Shown here piece after piece: positions 7,312-15,036 of a stretch of 64,000 nt of DNA. This DNA is from Yanghanlia sp047501535. GTDB taxonomy: Bacteria; Pseudomonadota; Gammaproteobacteria; Burkholderiales; Burkholderiaceae_B. The position numbers were made by a program, and so were the translations under genes. Location of the stretch: contig NZ_JAZDRJ010000005.1 in assembly GCF_047501535.1 (NCBI RefSeq), positions 150,593-214,592 on the forward strand, written 5' to 3'. Position 1 is the first letter of the stretch, and each line of letters begins with the position of its first letter. A model generated the notes under the pieces. The model did no database searches and was not told the origin of the DNA. It worked only from the letters and a program-made list of their open reading frames with translations.

Positions 7312-8085
7312 GTGAACAGTCTGATCTGGCTGGAGTCTGACACCCCGCTCCCCGACCCAGACCGCGCCCTACCCGACGGGCTGCTCGCTGCGGGCGGCGA
7401 CTTATCAGTCACTCGGTTAGGTGAGGCCTATTCAAAGGGAATTTTCCCGTGGTTCAATGAAGGCGACCCCGTGTTGTGGTGGAGCCCTGACCCGCGTATG
7501 GTGTTGGAATGCGCCCGTTTCAAGGAGTCGCGTTCCCTGGGCAAGAAACTGCGGCAAATGGCCCGCTTGCAAGACAGCCCTGAAGAGCGCGTTATCGTGA
7601 CGACCGACCTCGCCTTCCAGTATGTGATACGCGCCTGCGCTGCACCACGCGCCACCCAATCAGGCACCTGGATTTCCGACCGCATCATTCATGCCTACAG
7701 CAAATGGCACTTGATGGGGCAGGCACACAGTGTGGAAACCTGGGTAGACGGCCGACTGGCTGGCGGGCTCTACGGCGTCAATCTGGGGGGGTTCTTCTTT
7801 GGAGAATCGATGTTCGCGTGGTCTGCCGATGCCAGTAAAATTGCCCTAGCCTACTTGGTGCGTTTTCTGGCTCGCCATGGCATCACTCACCTGGATTGCC
7901 AGCAGGACACACCCCACCTGAGCAGTCTGGGCGCCACCACCATGAGCCGGGCCGCCTTCCTGACATTGATGCGTGAGGCCATACAACGCCCCGCCCCACT
8001 GTGGCAGGCCGGGCGGCTGCTCCATGACGGGCAGCTCCGGCCACAGCAGGCCGAGCGCCCGCGACATAGCAAGGATGAGGCATGA
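7312..8085 (+). CDS. aat: Leucyl/phenylalanyl-tRNA-protein transferase
   Basis: The enzyme attaches Leu or Phe from aminoacyl-tRNA to the N-terminal Arg or Lys of proteins, marking them for ClpS/ClpAP (N-degron pathway). About 257 residues from the GTG at 7312 (EVNSLIWLE context); a GTG at 7306 and a far upstream ATG inside the Nudix gene are in frame. Family blocks are GIFPWFNEGDPVLWWSPDPRMVL near the N-terminus, SGTWISDRIIHAY, and SVETWVDGRLAGGLYGV. These match Aat of about 235-260 residues. The stop overlaps the start of bpt by 4 bp (ATGA), so the two transferases are translationally coupled. Cytosolic. Confidence 0.93.
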   Translation: MNSLIWLESDTPLPDPDRALPDGLLAAGGDLSVTRLGEAYSKGIFPWFNEGDPVLWWSPDPRMVLECARFKESRSLGKKLRQMARLQDSPEERVIVTTDLAFQYVIRACAAPRATQSGTWISDRIIHAYSKWHLMGQAHSVETWVDGRLAGGLYGVNLGGFFFGESMFAWSADASKIALAYLVRFLARHGITHLDCQQDTPHLSSLGATTMSRAAFLTLMREAIQRPAPLWQAGRLLHDGQLRPQQAERPRHSKDEA

Positions 8086-8807
8086 GTGACCCACAGGAAT
8101 TCGCCGTCAAAACGCTGCAGTTCTACACCACAGCGGAATACCCCTGCAGCTATCTGCCCGATCGGGCCGCCCGTTCGCAGGTGGCCGCTCCCACTCATTT
8201 GATTGATGCCGACCTATACAGCGAGCTGGTGCAGCAGGGTTTCCGCCGTAGTGGGTTATTTACTTACCGCCCGCATTGTGACGCCTGTTCTGCCTGCTGG
8301 CCGATACGCGTCGATGTCGCGCACTTCCAACCTACCCGCAGCCAGCGGCGTTGCTGGAAACGCCAGGAAACACTCAATATTCGCTCGACCGGCCTGCGCT
8401 GGGATGATGAGCATTTCGAACTCTACCAGCGCTACCAACACCATCGCCACCCCGGCGCGGGCATGGATGACGACATGAAAAGCCAGTATCAGCAGTTCCT
8501 GCTCACCAGCCGGGTAGAAACACGTCTGGTCGAGTTCCGCGCGACGTCGGGGCAACTGCTAATGGTGTCGGTAATCGATGTACTCAATGATGGCTTATCA
8601 GCCGTTTATACATTCTTTGAACCCGAAGCCTCCGGCAGCCTCGGCACCTGGGCCATACTCTGGCAAATTGAACAATGCCGCCTGGCCGGCTTGCCGTGGC
8701 TTTACCTGGGTTACTGGATCGAGGAAAGTCGTAAAATGACCTATAAGTCCGCTTTCCAGCCGTATGAACTGCTGCGCGCCGGTAGCTGGTCCCCTCCTTC
8801 ACCCTAA
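8082..8807 (+). CDS. bpt: Aspartate/glutamate leucyltransferase (Bpt)
   Basis: A 241-residue bacterial homologue of eukaryotic Ate1. Bpt adds Leu to N-terminal Asp or Glu, which makes ClpS substrates. Visible family marks are the N-terminal CSYLPDRAARSQV, the cysteine-rich PHCDACSACWPIRVDV block (residues about 65-79), the GLSAVYTFFEP segment and the C-terminal YLGYWIEESRKMTYKSAFQPYELL. Paired with aat it gives the cell both bacterial branches of the Leu N-degron pathway in one transcription unit. The start codon overlaps the aat stop. The downstream pyrD begins 10 bp later. Confidence 0.93.
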   Translation: MSDPQEFAVKTLQFYTTAEYPCSYLPDRAARSQVAAPTHLIDADLYSELVQQGFRRSGLFTYRPHCDACSACWPIRVDVAHFQPTRSQRRCWKRQETLNIRSTGLRWDDEHFELYQRYQHHRHPGAGMDDDMKSQYQQFLLTSRVETRLVEFRATSGQLLMVSVIDVLNDGLSAVYTFFEPEASGSLGTWAILWQIEQCRLAGLPWLYLGYWIEESRKMTYKSAFQPYELLRAGSWSPPSP

Positions 8808-8817
8808 TTGCCTCTCA

Positions 8818-9855
8818 ATGTCCCTGTTTTTCAACGCTTACCCTCTGGCCCGCACGGCCCTGTTCTCGCTGGATGCCGAGACGGCTCACGAACTCACTCT
8901 GCGACGCCTGCAACAGGTTTACGATTGCCGCCATACCCGCCGGTTGCTACTGCCCACCACACAAAGCCGCCCACGCACGCTGATGGGCCTGTCTTTGCGT
9001 AACCCGGTCGGTCTGGCAGCGGGCCTGGACAAAAATGGCGCACATATCGATGCACTGGCCGCATTGGGATTTGGCTTCGTTGAAGTCGGGACGGTCACGC
9101 CGCGCCCTCAGGACGGAAACCCCAAACCGCGTTTATTCCGGCTGCCACGTGCGCAGGCGCTTATTAACCGATTTGGGTTCAACAACCTTGGCTTGGATGC
9201 CTTCATCGCCAATGTGCGGCGCAGCAATTTCAGGCAAGAAGGCGGCATTTTAGGGCTGAATATTGGTAAGAACGCTGCCACGCCGATTGAGGAAGCAGTC
9301 AACGATTACCTGACCTGCTTGGAAGGCGTGTACCCGCATGCCGACTACGTCACTGTAAATATTTCTTCGCCCAACACCACCAATTTACGCGCTCTGCAAG
9401 GTGGCGATGAGCTCACCACCCTGTTGTCGGCCTTGCAGCAACGTCGCGAAGAGTTAGCTGACCGCCATGGCCGCTTTGTACCCTTGGCAGTAAAGATCGC
9501 TCCAGACCTCTCAACTGAACAAATAGACGCCATTGCAGAGCTCTTGCCTCGCTTCGGCATGGACGGCGTGATCGCCACCAACACCACGTTGGATCGAAGC
9601 AAAGTACAGGGCTTGCCCCATGCCGATGAAAGCGGTGGCTTATCCGGCCCGCCAGTGCATGAGTTGTCGCTGGCCGTGATACGGCGACTGCGAGAACGAC
9701 TGGGCCCCGACATGGCCATTATTGGCGTAGGGGGCATTCTTTCAGGTGCGCAGGCTCGCGAAAAAATTGAAGCAGGAGCCGATGCTGTGCAGCTGTACAC
9801 AGGCCTGATCTACCGCGGCCCGGCCTTGGTCGGCGAGTGTGTTCAAGCAGTCTGA
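8818..9855 (+). CDS. pyrD: Dihydroorotate dehydrogenase (quinone), class 2
   Basis: Oxidises dihydroorotate to orotate at the inner membrane, passing electrons to ubiquinone; the fourth step of pyrimidine synthesis. The protein is 345 residues from the ATG at 8818 (MSLFFNAYPLARTALFSLDAE), a start that keeps the N-terminal amphipathic helix pair of class 2 enzymes. FMN-site blocks include AAGLDKNG, NRFGFNN, VNISSPNTTNLR (with the catalytic serine of class 2), GVIATNTT and IIGVGGI. It is the last gene of the Nudix-aat-bpt-pyrD run and ends just before the terminator that serves the opposing phasin gene. Confidence 0.95.
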   Translation: MSLFFNAYPLARTALFSLDAETAHELTLRRLQQVYDCRHTRRLLLPTTQSRPRTLMGLSLRNPVGLAAGLDKNGAHIDALAALGFGFVEVGTVTPRPQDGNPKPRLFRLPRAQALINRFGFNNLGLDAFIANVRRSNFRQEGGILGLNIGKNAATPIEEAVNDYLTCLEGVYPHADYVTVNISSPNTTNLRALQGGDELTTLLSALQQRREELADRHGRFVPLAVKIAPDLSTEQIDAIAELLPRFGMDGVIATNTTLDRSKVQGLPHADESGGLSGPPVHELSLAVIRRLRERLGPDMAIIGVGGILSGAQAREKIEAGADAVQLYTGLIYRGPALVGECVQAV

Positions 9856-9863
9856 GTCGCCAC

Positions 9864-9904
9864 AAAAAAACCCGGACACCGGTAATTTTTACCAGTATCC
9901 GGGC
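9864..9904 (-). terminator. Rho-independent terminator of the phasin gene
   Basis: On the minus strand an imperfect hairpin (arms CCCGGATACTGGTAA / TTACCGGTGTCCGGG with a short A-rich loop) is followed by seven T. It lies about 45 bp after the phasin stop and 9 bp after the pyrD stop, and it may also stop pyrD transcription. Confidence 0.85.
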
Positions 9905-9947
9905 AGGCTGAGTGCAGTTGCCAGCTTAAGCCGGCCTCTGCAGTACC

Positions 9948-10541
9948 TTAGGCTTCAGCAGCAGGTGCGCGACGGGCGCGGGTGCTGGTGGCAGTCTTGG
10001 TGGCTTCAGCAGCTTCGTTCGCGGCTTTCAGAGTAGCGTTGGTAGCAGCTGCGATATTCGATTCAGCAGCATCGCTGGCCTGACGTGCTACTTTGGCTGC
10101 GGACTCGTACGCGCTGGTGGCAGTCGCCAGGGTGCTCTTCATCAGCGCCACGGCGCCTTCAGAACCCGTAGGGGCGTTCTTAGCCAGTTGCTCAATGGCT
10201 TCGTCTACTTGACGCTGAGCCTGAGCTACTTGTTCTTCGGTCAGCTTGGTGAGGCTGGATTGCAGGCTGGAGATGATGTCGTAAACGTGCTTGCCGTAAG
10301 CCGTAACCTTATCGGTGTTGGGCTGCGCCAGGCTGCTGGCAAAGTTAACGGCTTCTTGAACGTCTTTCACTTCCAGAACTTCTTGAGCCTTCTGGGCAGC
10401 TTCGTCGAGCGAAGCACGTGCGACTTTGAGGTTGAGATCGACCAACTTCTCGAAACCATTGAATACCGCTTCCTGGAATGCGAGAAGATTATCGACAGAG
10501 GCTTTCTGGTTGACGAGTACTTGTTGGGGGACCGCGCTCAT
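9948..10541 (-). CDS. phaP: Phasin, PHA granule-associated protein
   Basis: Coats polyhydroxyalkanoate granules and controls their size and number. The 197-residue form begins at the ATG at 10541, which has AGGAAAGGAA upstream; a longer reading would run into the promoter. The sequence is nearly all amphipathic helix (NQKASVDNLLAFQEAVFNGFEKLVDLNLKVARASLDEAAQ...), the phasin_2 family pattern, then an Ala/Thr-rich low-complexity segment and a basic tail (STRARRAPAAEA) that resembles PhaF/H1-like tails. No Cys or Trp. Its presence implies PHB storage in this organism, although no pha synthase is in the window. The promoter region has two PhaR/PhbF-type sites. Confidence 0.9.
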   Translation of the reverse strand: MSAVPQQVLVNQKASVDNLLAFQEAVFNGFEKLVDLNLKVARASLDEAAQKAQEVLEVKDVQEAVNFASSLAQPNTDKVTAYGKHVYDIISSLQSSLTKLTEEQVAQAQRQVDEAIEQLAKNAPTGSEGAVALMKSTLATATSAYESAAKVARQASDAAESNIAAATNATLKAANEAAEATKTATSTRARRAPAAEA

Positions 10542-10984
10542 GTGAGTTCCTTTCCTGATTAATAAGGGGCTAGCGCCCGTAGTGTGGGAGCGTTTGTTGC
10601 ACCGCACAATTGTTATTTTACCTAACACAAAATTCGTGTCAAGGAAAATTATTGCGCCGCAACATTACAAGATCCTGACAAAGGGAATGGATTTGCTAAA
10701 TAGCAAACTTTGCGCTTTCTCACCGACGATCTGGGGTTTACCCCCGAGGACAAACGGAAAACTTTTGCCTTAGCATTTGACCCAGGAGAGAGGGTGGTGC
10801 GGTAACAGTCGTTTCTTTACAACCGCACTTTTCAGCCTGACTCCCTAAGCAGTATCAACAGTGTACATGATTTGTTACAAAACGTACGCATCATGTGGCC
10901 ATGATGGCCGAGGCATTCCGGCGAAGCCAAAAACTAAAGTCGGGCTGCCTTCAACCATAATTTCAGGAAAAATAAGCCGATACT
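10542..10984. other. 443-bp intergenic region between phasin and a Bug gene
   Basis: The left part (10593-10664) is the phasin promoter. The right part holds two palindromes: TTTGCTA-AA-TAGCAAA at 10692-10707 and CATCATG-TGGC-CATGATG at 10889-10906. The second has the same 7-4-7 layout as the palindrome upstream of the other Bug gene, with different half-sites. I see no coding sequence with a start and ribosome-binding site here and no RNA gene. The promoter of the Bug gene at 10985 must lie in the right half, but I could not place its boxes. Confidence 0.6.
10593..10664 (-). promoter_or_regulatory. Phasin promoter with two PhaR/PhbF-type operators
   Basis: Reading on the minus strand: a -35 box TTGACA (10637-10642), a 16-bp spacer and a -10 box TAAAAT (10615-10620), close to sigma-70 consensus. 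Upstream of the -35 is TGTTGCGGCGCAAT (10651-10664), an exact fit to the TG-N-TGC-N3-GCAA motif described for Herbaspirillum PhbF. A second copy of the TGC-N3-GCAA core (TGCGGTGCAA, around 10595-10609) lies over the predicted +1. A repressor bound to both would loop or block the promoter until PHA sequesters it. Confidence 0.7.
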
Positions 10985-11959
10985 ATGAAGAATTCCACCC
11001 TGAAGCTGACTACCGCTCTCATTCTTGGATCCGCCCTGTTTGGAGGAACAGCCGCCGCCCAATACCCTGAACGGCCGGTCTCCATGGTCGTCCCATTCTC
11101 TGCGGGTGGTCCCACTGATACCGTCGCCCGCTCTCTGGCCGAAGCCATGCGTCCCACTCTGGGTGAAACCGTTCTCGTTGAAAACAAGGGGGGTGCGGGT
11201 GGCACGATTGGAGTTTCCCACGTCGCACGCTCCAAGCCCGACGGCTACACCATGCTGCTGATGCACATCGGGTTCTCAACTGCTCAATCTCTGTATAAGA
11301 ACCCCGGCTATTCCTCAGACAGCTTTGATCCCATCGGCCTGGTACTTGATGTCCCCATGACCATCATCGCCCGGTCCGACTTCCCAGCCGAAAACATCAA
11401 CGAGCTGATCGACTACGTCAAGGCCAACCCGGATAAAGTCTCGCTGGCTAACGCGGGCATTGGCGCCGCCAGCCATCTATGCGGCACGATGTTCTCTAAC
11501 GCCATCGGCGTTGACCTGCTCACCATCCCGTACAAGGGTACCGGCCCGGCCATTAACGACCTTTTGGGCAAGCAGGTCGACATTCTCTGTGACCAAACCA
11601 CCAACACGTCACAGCACATCAAAGCCGGAACGGTCAAGGCCTATGCAGTCACCAGCAAGGAACGCGTCCCCACCCTGCCCGACCTGCCCACCATGCAGGA
11701 AGCAGGCTATGACGGCTTTGAAATTGGCATCTGGCACGGGCTATGGGCACCCAAGGGCACGCCCCAACCCGCACTCGATAAACTACAAGAAGCCTTGAAG
11801 GCCGGTCTCGCAGATGAAGCCTTCCAGACACGCATGGCCGGACTGGGCGCGAATCTTCTGGCTGATCGCGCCAACCCTGAAGCGCTTTCTGCCCACGTAA
11901 ATCAGCAAGTTCCGCAATGGGCTGATCTCTTCAAGAAAGCAGGTATCGAACCGCAATAA
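10985..11959 (+). CDS. Bug/TctC-type substrate-binding protein
   Basis: A 324-residue periplasmic binding protein, the third of its family in the window. The signal peptide ends near GTAAA-QYP (residue 25). Family segments are PERPVSMVVPFSAGGPTDTVAR, GGAGGTIGVSHVARSKPDGYTMLLMH and ERVPTLPDLPTMQEAGYDGFE. It contains cysteines (SHLCGTM, DILCDQTTN) that are unusual among Bug proteins. It stands alone with its own upstream palindromes and faces a convergent IclR-type regulator gene, which is a plausible controller. No TctAB permease is adjacent. Ligand unknown, probably a carboxylate. Confidence 0.9.
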   Translation: MKNSTLKLTTALILGSALFGGTAAAQYPERPVSMVVPFSAGGPTDTVARSLAEAMRPTLGETVLVENKGGAGGTIGVSHVARSKPDGYTMLLMHIGFSTAQSLYKNPGYSSDSFDPIGLVLDVPMTIIARSDFPAENINELIDYVKANPDKVSLANAGIGAASHLCGTMFSNAIGVDLLTIPYKGTGPAINDLLGKQVDILCDQTTNTSQHIKAGTVKAYAVTSKERVPTLPDLPTMQEAGYDGFEIGIWHGLWAPKGTPQPALDKLQEALKAGLADEAFQTRMAGLGANLLADRANPEALSAHVNQQVPQWADLFKKAGIEPQ

Positions 11960-12000
11960 GGTCAGGCCTCGCCTACCGGGGGCTGGGGGCGGCTGCGGCT

Positions 12001-12828
12001 TTAGGCCGACGCCCCCCCTTCATATCCCAACGCTTCTGAAATCTGCAACGCGGCGCGCTGCAACAGGGGTATCCAGTCATCTCGCAGCCGGTCGCCCGGC
12101 GCCGAAAGCGACAGCCCCGCCAACAGTTTGCCGGTGTCATCATGTATGCCGGCTGCGATGCAGCGCACGCCCAACTCAAGCTCTTCGTTATCGCGTGCAT
12201 AGCCATGCCGCCGCACCAGGGCCAGCTCACGCTCCAGCCGTTCGACATCGGTAATACTGTTGCGCGTGGTGCCTGCCAGGCCGGTGCGCACCGCATACGC
12301 GCGTACCTGCCGACTTTCTGCTACAGATAGGAACAGTTTGCCTGTGGAGGTCAGGTGCAAGGGCGCATGGCCGCCGATAGCGCGCACCACCTGCATGCCG
12401 GAACTTTCGCTCCAAGCGCGTTCGATATAAACGATTTCATCGCCCTGTTGCAAAGACAGGTTCACTGTCTGCCCGGTCAGGCGGTGCAACTCGCGCATGG
12501 GTTCCAGAGCCACTTCGCGGACGTTCAAACGCCGCTTCACCAGCGAGCCCAGTTCCAGCAGCCGCATGCCTAATTGGTACATGCCGCTGTCGACCCTGTC
12601 TACATAGCGCCCAACCACAAGGTCGTTCAAAATGCGGTGAGTCGTGGAAGTGTGCAAACCGGTTGCCGCAGCCAACTCCTTGAGGGCCACAGGTTCGGAA
12701 TGCATGGCCAGCACATCTAACAATCGCATGGCGCGCTCCAGCACCTGGATTGCCACTTGCGGGCCATTCATCTGAAGAGAGGTACTCGATTCACGGGCGG
12801 GCAGGGATTCAAGGCGGGCAGAGTTCAT
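12001..12828 (-). CDS. IclR-family transcriptional regulator
   Basis: A 275-residue regulator starting at the ATG at 12828 (GAGGA five bases upstream). The winged helix-turn-helix is at residues 27-85, with the recognition part ALKELAAATGLHTSTTHRILNDL. The C-terminal two thirds is the IclR effector domain, ending with the typical RCIAAGIHDDTGKLLAGLSLSAPGDRL. IclR proteins bind small organic acids or aromatic compounds and control nearby catabolic genes. The convergent Bug gene (10985) is the nearest metabolic neighbour and the best candidate target; the CoA-transferase cluster is another. Both are inference. The stop is 41 bp from the Bug stop. Confidence 0.9.
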   Translation of the reverse strand: MNSARLESLPARESSTSLQMNGPQVAIQVLERAMRLLDVLAMHSEPVALKELAAATGLHTSTTHRILNDLVVGRYVDRVDSGMYQLGMRLLELGSLVKRRLNVREVALEPMRELHRLTGQTVNLSLQQGDEIVYIERAWSESSGMQVVRAIGGHAPLHLTSTGKLFLSVAESRQVRAYAVRTGLAGTTRNSITDVERLERELALVRRHGYARDNEELELGVRCIAAGIHDDTGKLLAGLSLSAPGDRLRDDWIPLLQRAALQISEALGYEGGASA

Positions 12829-12932
12829 GGTTCCTCGCATTATGATGCGACGCAGCATTTTTACCCTGTGAAATATACACGAGCCCGCTACGCTTGTCTG
12901 CCCCACCAGGCATCAGGCCCGCATCAAAGGGC

Positions 12933-13724
12933 TCAAGGGTTCAGTTCGCCCCCTAGCCGCAGGACTTCTTCACGCAGATAGCTTAATGCCTGCGCGGCGG
13001 CGCTAGGCTCGCCTTTGACACCGAGATCAAGATGAGGCCTGCCCTGACCCATGCTGGGCAGGCTGAAAGCCGTCACCCCCGGCCAGCGCCTTTCAACTTC
13101 TTCCAGAGCAGGTGTAATTCGGGACTCAGGCATTTCGAATGCGACAAAAGAATGCTCAACGCGCTCCACCTGATGATGCAGAGACGAGTAACGGTGGTCC
13201 AGCGTCCATTCCATCATGGGCCAGGCAATGACAGGAAAACCCGGCATAAACGTGTGATCGCGAATGAAAAACCCCGGAATCTTGTTGTAGAAATTGGGCA
13301 CGATGTCACTGCCTAACGGGAAAACGCCCATCTGCAACCGCAGTTGGTTTTCCGGCAGCGACATATCGGCGCTGCCCTTACCGGCGCGCTCATTATCGGC
13401 GCAACGTTCGGTAATGAGCCGCTCTGCTTCGGGATGCAGCACCATGCCTACACCCAGCGCCTGCGCCGCCGCCTGACGGGTGCGATCATCGGGCGTGGCG
13501 CCAATACCGCCGCAGCAAAACACGATGTCGCCAGTGGCGAAACTACGCTGCAACACAGCCGCAATTTCATCTTGGTCATCGGAAATTATTTCCACGGCGT
13601 TCAATTGCATGCCACGGGCCGCCAGCAACTGAATGAGCTGCGCCATATGCTTATCCTGCCGCCTGCCGGACAAAATTTCATCGCCAATGATGATGAGACG
13701 TATCTTGGGCTGATCCTGATGCAT
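12933..13724 (-). CDS. CinA N-terminal/molybdopterin-binding domain protein
   Basis: A 263-residue protein of the MoCF_biosynth (MogA/CinA-N) fold. IIIGDEILSGRRQDKH (residues 11-26) and the FCCGGIGATPDDRTRQA block match the nucleotide/pterin-binding loops of CinA. It lacks the C-terminal nicotinamide-nucleotide amidase domain of full CinA (about 420 aa), so it is the short 'competence/damage-inducible protein A' form. In CinA the N-terminal domain hydrolyses ADP-ribose or binds a nucleotide; here the substrate is unknown. Its ATG overlaps the stop of the EI24 membrane gene by one base (TAATG), so the two are translationally coupled. Confidence 0.85.
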   Translation of the reverse strand: MHQDQPKIRLIIIGDEILSGRRQDKHMAQLIQLLAARGMQLNAVEIISDDQDEIAAVLQRSFATGDIVFCCGGIGATPDDRTRQAAAQALGVGMVLHPEAERLITERCADNERAGKGSADMSLPENQLRLQMGVFPLGSDIVPNFYNKIPGFFIRDHTFMPGFPVIAWPMMEWTLDHRYSSLHHQVERVEHSFVAFEMPESRITPALEEVERRWPGVTAFSLPSMGQGRPHLDLGVKGEPSAAAQALSYLREEVLRLGGELNP

Positions 13725-14515
13725 TATGAGACTCCCGACAAACGATGCTGGCGCAAAGCTTCCATACCGAAATGGGCAAACACCAGAGACGAAAACACCG
13801 GCATGATGAGCCAGGCGGGTGGTAACAGGTTAACCAGCGCCAGACAAAAACCAATCAACCACCACTGGCGGTTATGACGCTTCCAAAGATAGCGGCGCTC
13901 ATCGACGCTGGCGTGTTCCACCACGGCATCCACCCGCAGCATGCGAGTGATAGCGAAACACCACCAGAAAATCGGCAACAACACGGCGAAAGGTGGAAAC
14001 AGCCACAACGGCATGGTGAGCAGCCAACCCAATACAAACAGGCCGCCCACCCACACGGCGTTCCAGGCGCTCAGCACAGTGGCGTTATGACCATTGCGAC
14101 GCAAGCCCTGGTAATGCGGGGATTTATCCAAGTGCCCCAGCACAATGGGCATGATGAACACCGCAGCGATAACCAGCCCCAAAATGCCTGACATCGGCAA
14201 TAGAATGCCGGCCGCCAACAGCGGAATCATGTAGAGCTTGATAGAGAACAAGCCGATGGCAAGCAGCCAGCCATCTATGGTGTTCAATACACCCCAATCA
14301 GCGGACTGTGTCATCAGCCAATTGTTTAGCGGTTCCCAGAAAACCCATAATAGAACGATGGCACCCAACAAAGCGATAATGAACGGTAGCAGCACCGCCA
14401 TCAACATTTTCGGGTGCAGCTGCGACGCCAGCGCACGCTTGAACGCCAGGACAACTGCAGCCAAGCCCTGGGGCCGACGGCTGTCGTCGTGCACAGTCAG
14501 CTGATATTCATTCAT
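13724..14515 (-). CDS. EI24-domain (CysZ-like) inner-membrane protein
   Basis: A 263-residue membrane protein starting at the ATG at 14515 with AGGAGAG upstream. After a soluble N-terminus of about 35 residues there are five to six hydrophobic segments (MLMAVLLPFIIALLGAIVLLWVFW, LLAIGLFSIKLYMIPLLAAGILL, ILGLVIAAVFIMPIVLG, VGGLFVLGWLLTMPLWLFPPFAVLLPIFWW, FCLALVNLLPPAWLIMPVFSSLVF). The layout, including the LLPPAWLIMPVFSSLVFAHFGMEAL end, fits the EI24/CysZ family, whose best-known member is a sulfate channel. The sulfate role is not shown here; no cys genes are nearby. Divergent from the thioredoxin-like gene at 14645. Confidence 0.75.
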   Translation of the reverse strand: MNEYQLTVHDDSRRPQGLAAVVLAFKRALASQLHPKMLMAVLLPFIIALLGAIVLLWVFWEPLNNWLMTQSADWGVLNTIDGWLLAIGLFSIKLYMIPLLAAGILLPMSGILGLVIAAVFIMPIVLGHLDKSPHYQGLRRNGHNATVLSAWNAVWVGGLFVLGWLLTMPLWLFPPFAVLLPIFWWCFAITRMLRVDAVVEHASVDERRYLWKRHNRQWWLIGFCLALVNLLPPAWLIMPVFSSLVFAHFGMEALRQHRLSGVS

Positions 14516-14644
14516 GCAATGCTCTCCTGGATGGGGCAGACGGTATGATATCGCCATTATGACCGAGCGCCTATGTGCAAGCGCCGTCCTACAGGGCGGA
14601 GTTAAGCGAGGCAAGTTTTAAAGTCAGTCGCCCCTATCCATCCG

Positions 14645-15019
14645 ATGAATTTTTTTGACGCTCAAACTGAATTGCCGGCATTGGCAAAGCGCCTGGCCTC
14701 ACACCGGGGCTTGGTCGTTGTCTGTTATTGCGCCGCCTGGTGCGATACCTGCAGCGGCTATCTGCCCGGGTTCAAAAAGTTGGCCGCCAGCCACCCAGAG
14801 CATCTCTTTGCCTGGGTGGACATTGAAGAAAATGAAGCGTTGCTTGACGACGAAGAGGTGGAAAACTTCCCCACCGTGCTGGTGCAGTCTCCTGACGGAA
14901 ACTTGTTTTTCGGCCCCATGCTGCCCCACCCCGAGCACCTCCAGCGCCTTCTTCAAAGCATGGATGCCGGCCGGCCCACACAGCAGGAAGGCCCGGCTCT
15001 GTTAAAGAACCTGATCTGA
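14645..15019 (+). CDS. Thioredoxin-family protein
   Basis: A 124-residue thioredoxin-fold protein with the redox motif W-Cys33-D-T-Cys36 after a hydrophobic strand (GLVVVCYCAA). The cis-proline loop is NFPTVLVQ. It has no signal peptide, so it should act in the cytosol. The CDTC dipeptide between the cysteines differs from thioredoxin (CGPC) and suggests a different redox potential. Another cysteine (Cys29, CYCAAWC) is close by. It stands alone between a divergent EI24 gene and a convergent rhlE gene. Partner unknown. Confidence 0.85.
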   Translation: MNFFDAQTELPALAKRLASHRGLVVVCYCAAWCDTCSGYLPGFKKLAASHPEHLFAWVDIEENEALLDDEEVENFPTVLVQSPDGNLFFGPMLPHPEHLQRLLQSMDAGRPTQQEGPALLKNLI

Positions 15020-15036
15020 GCCTCGAGCCTGCGGGC

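Noticed and set aside
11960..12000. Terminator between the Bug gene and the IclR gene
   Set aside because: The G-rich stretch (CCGGGGGCTGGGGGCGGC) gives no clean stem and no T run.
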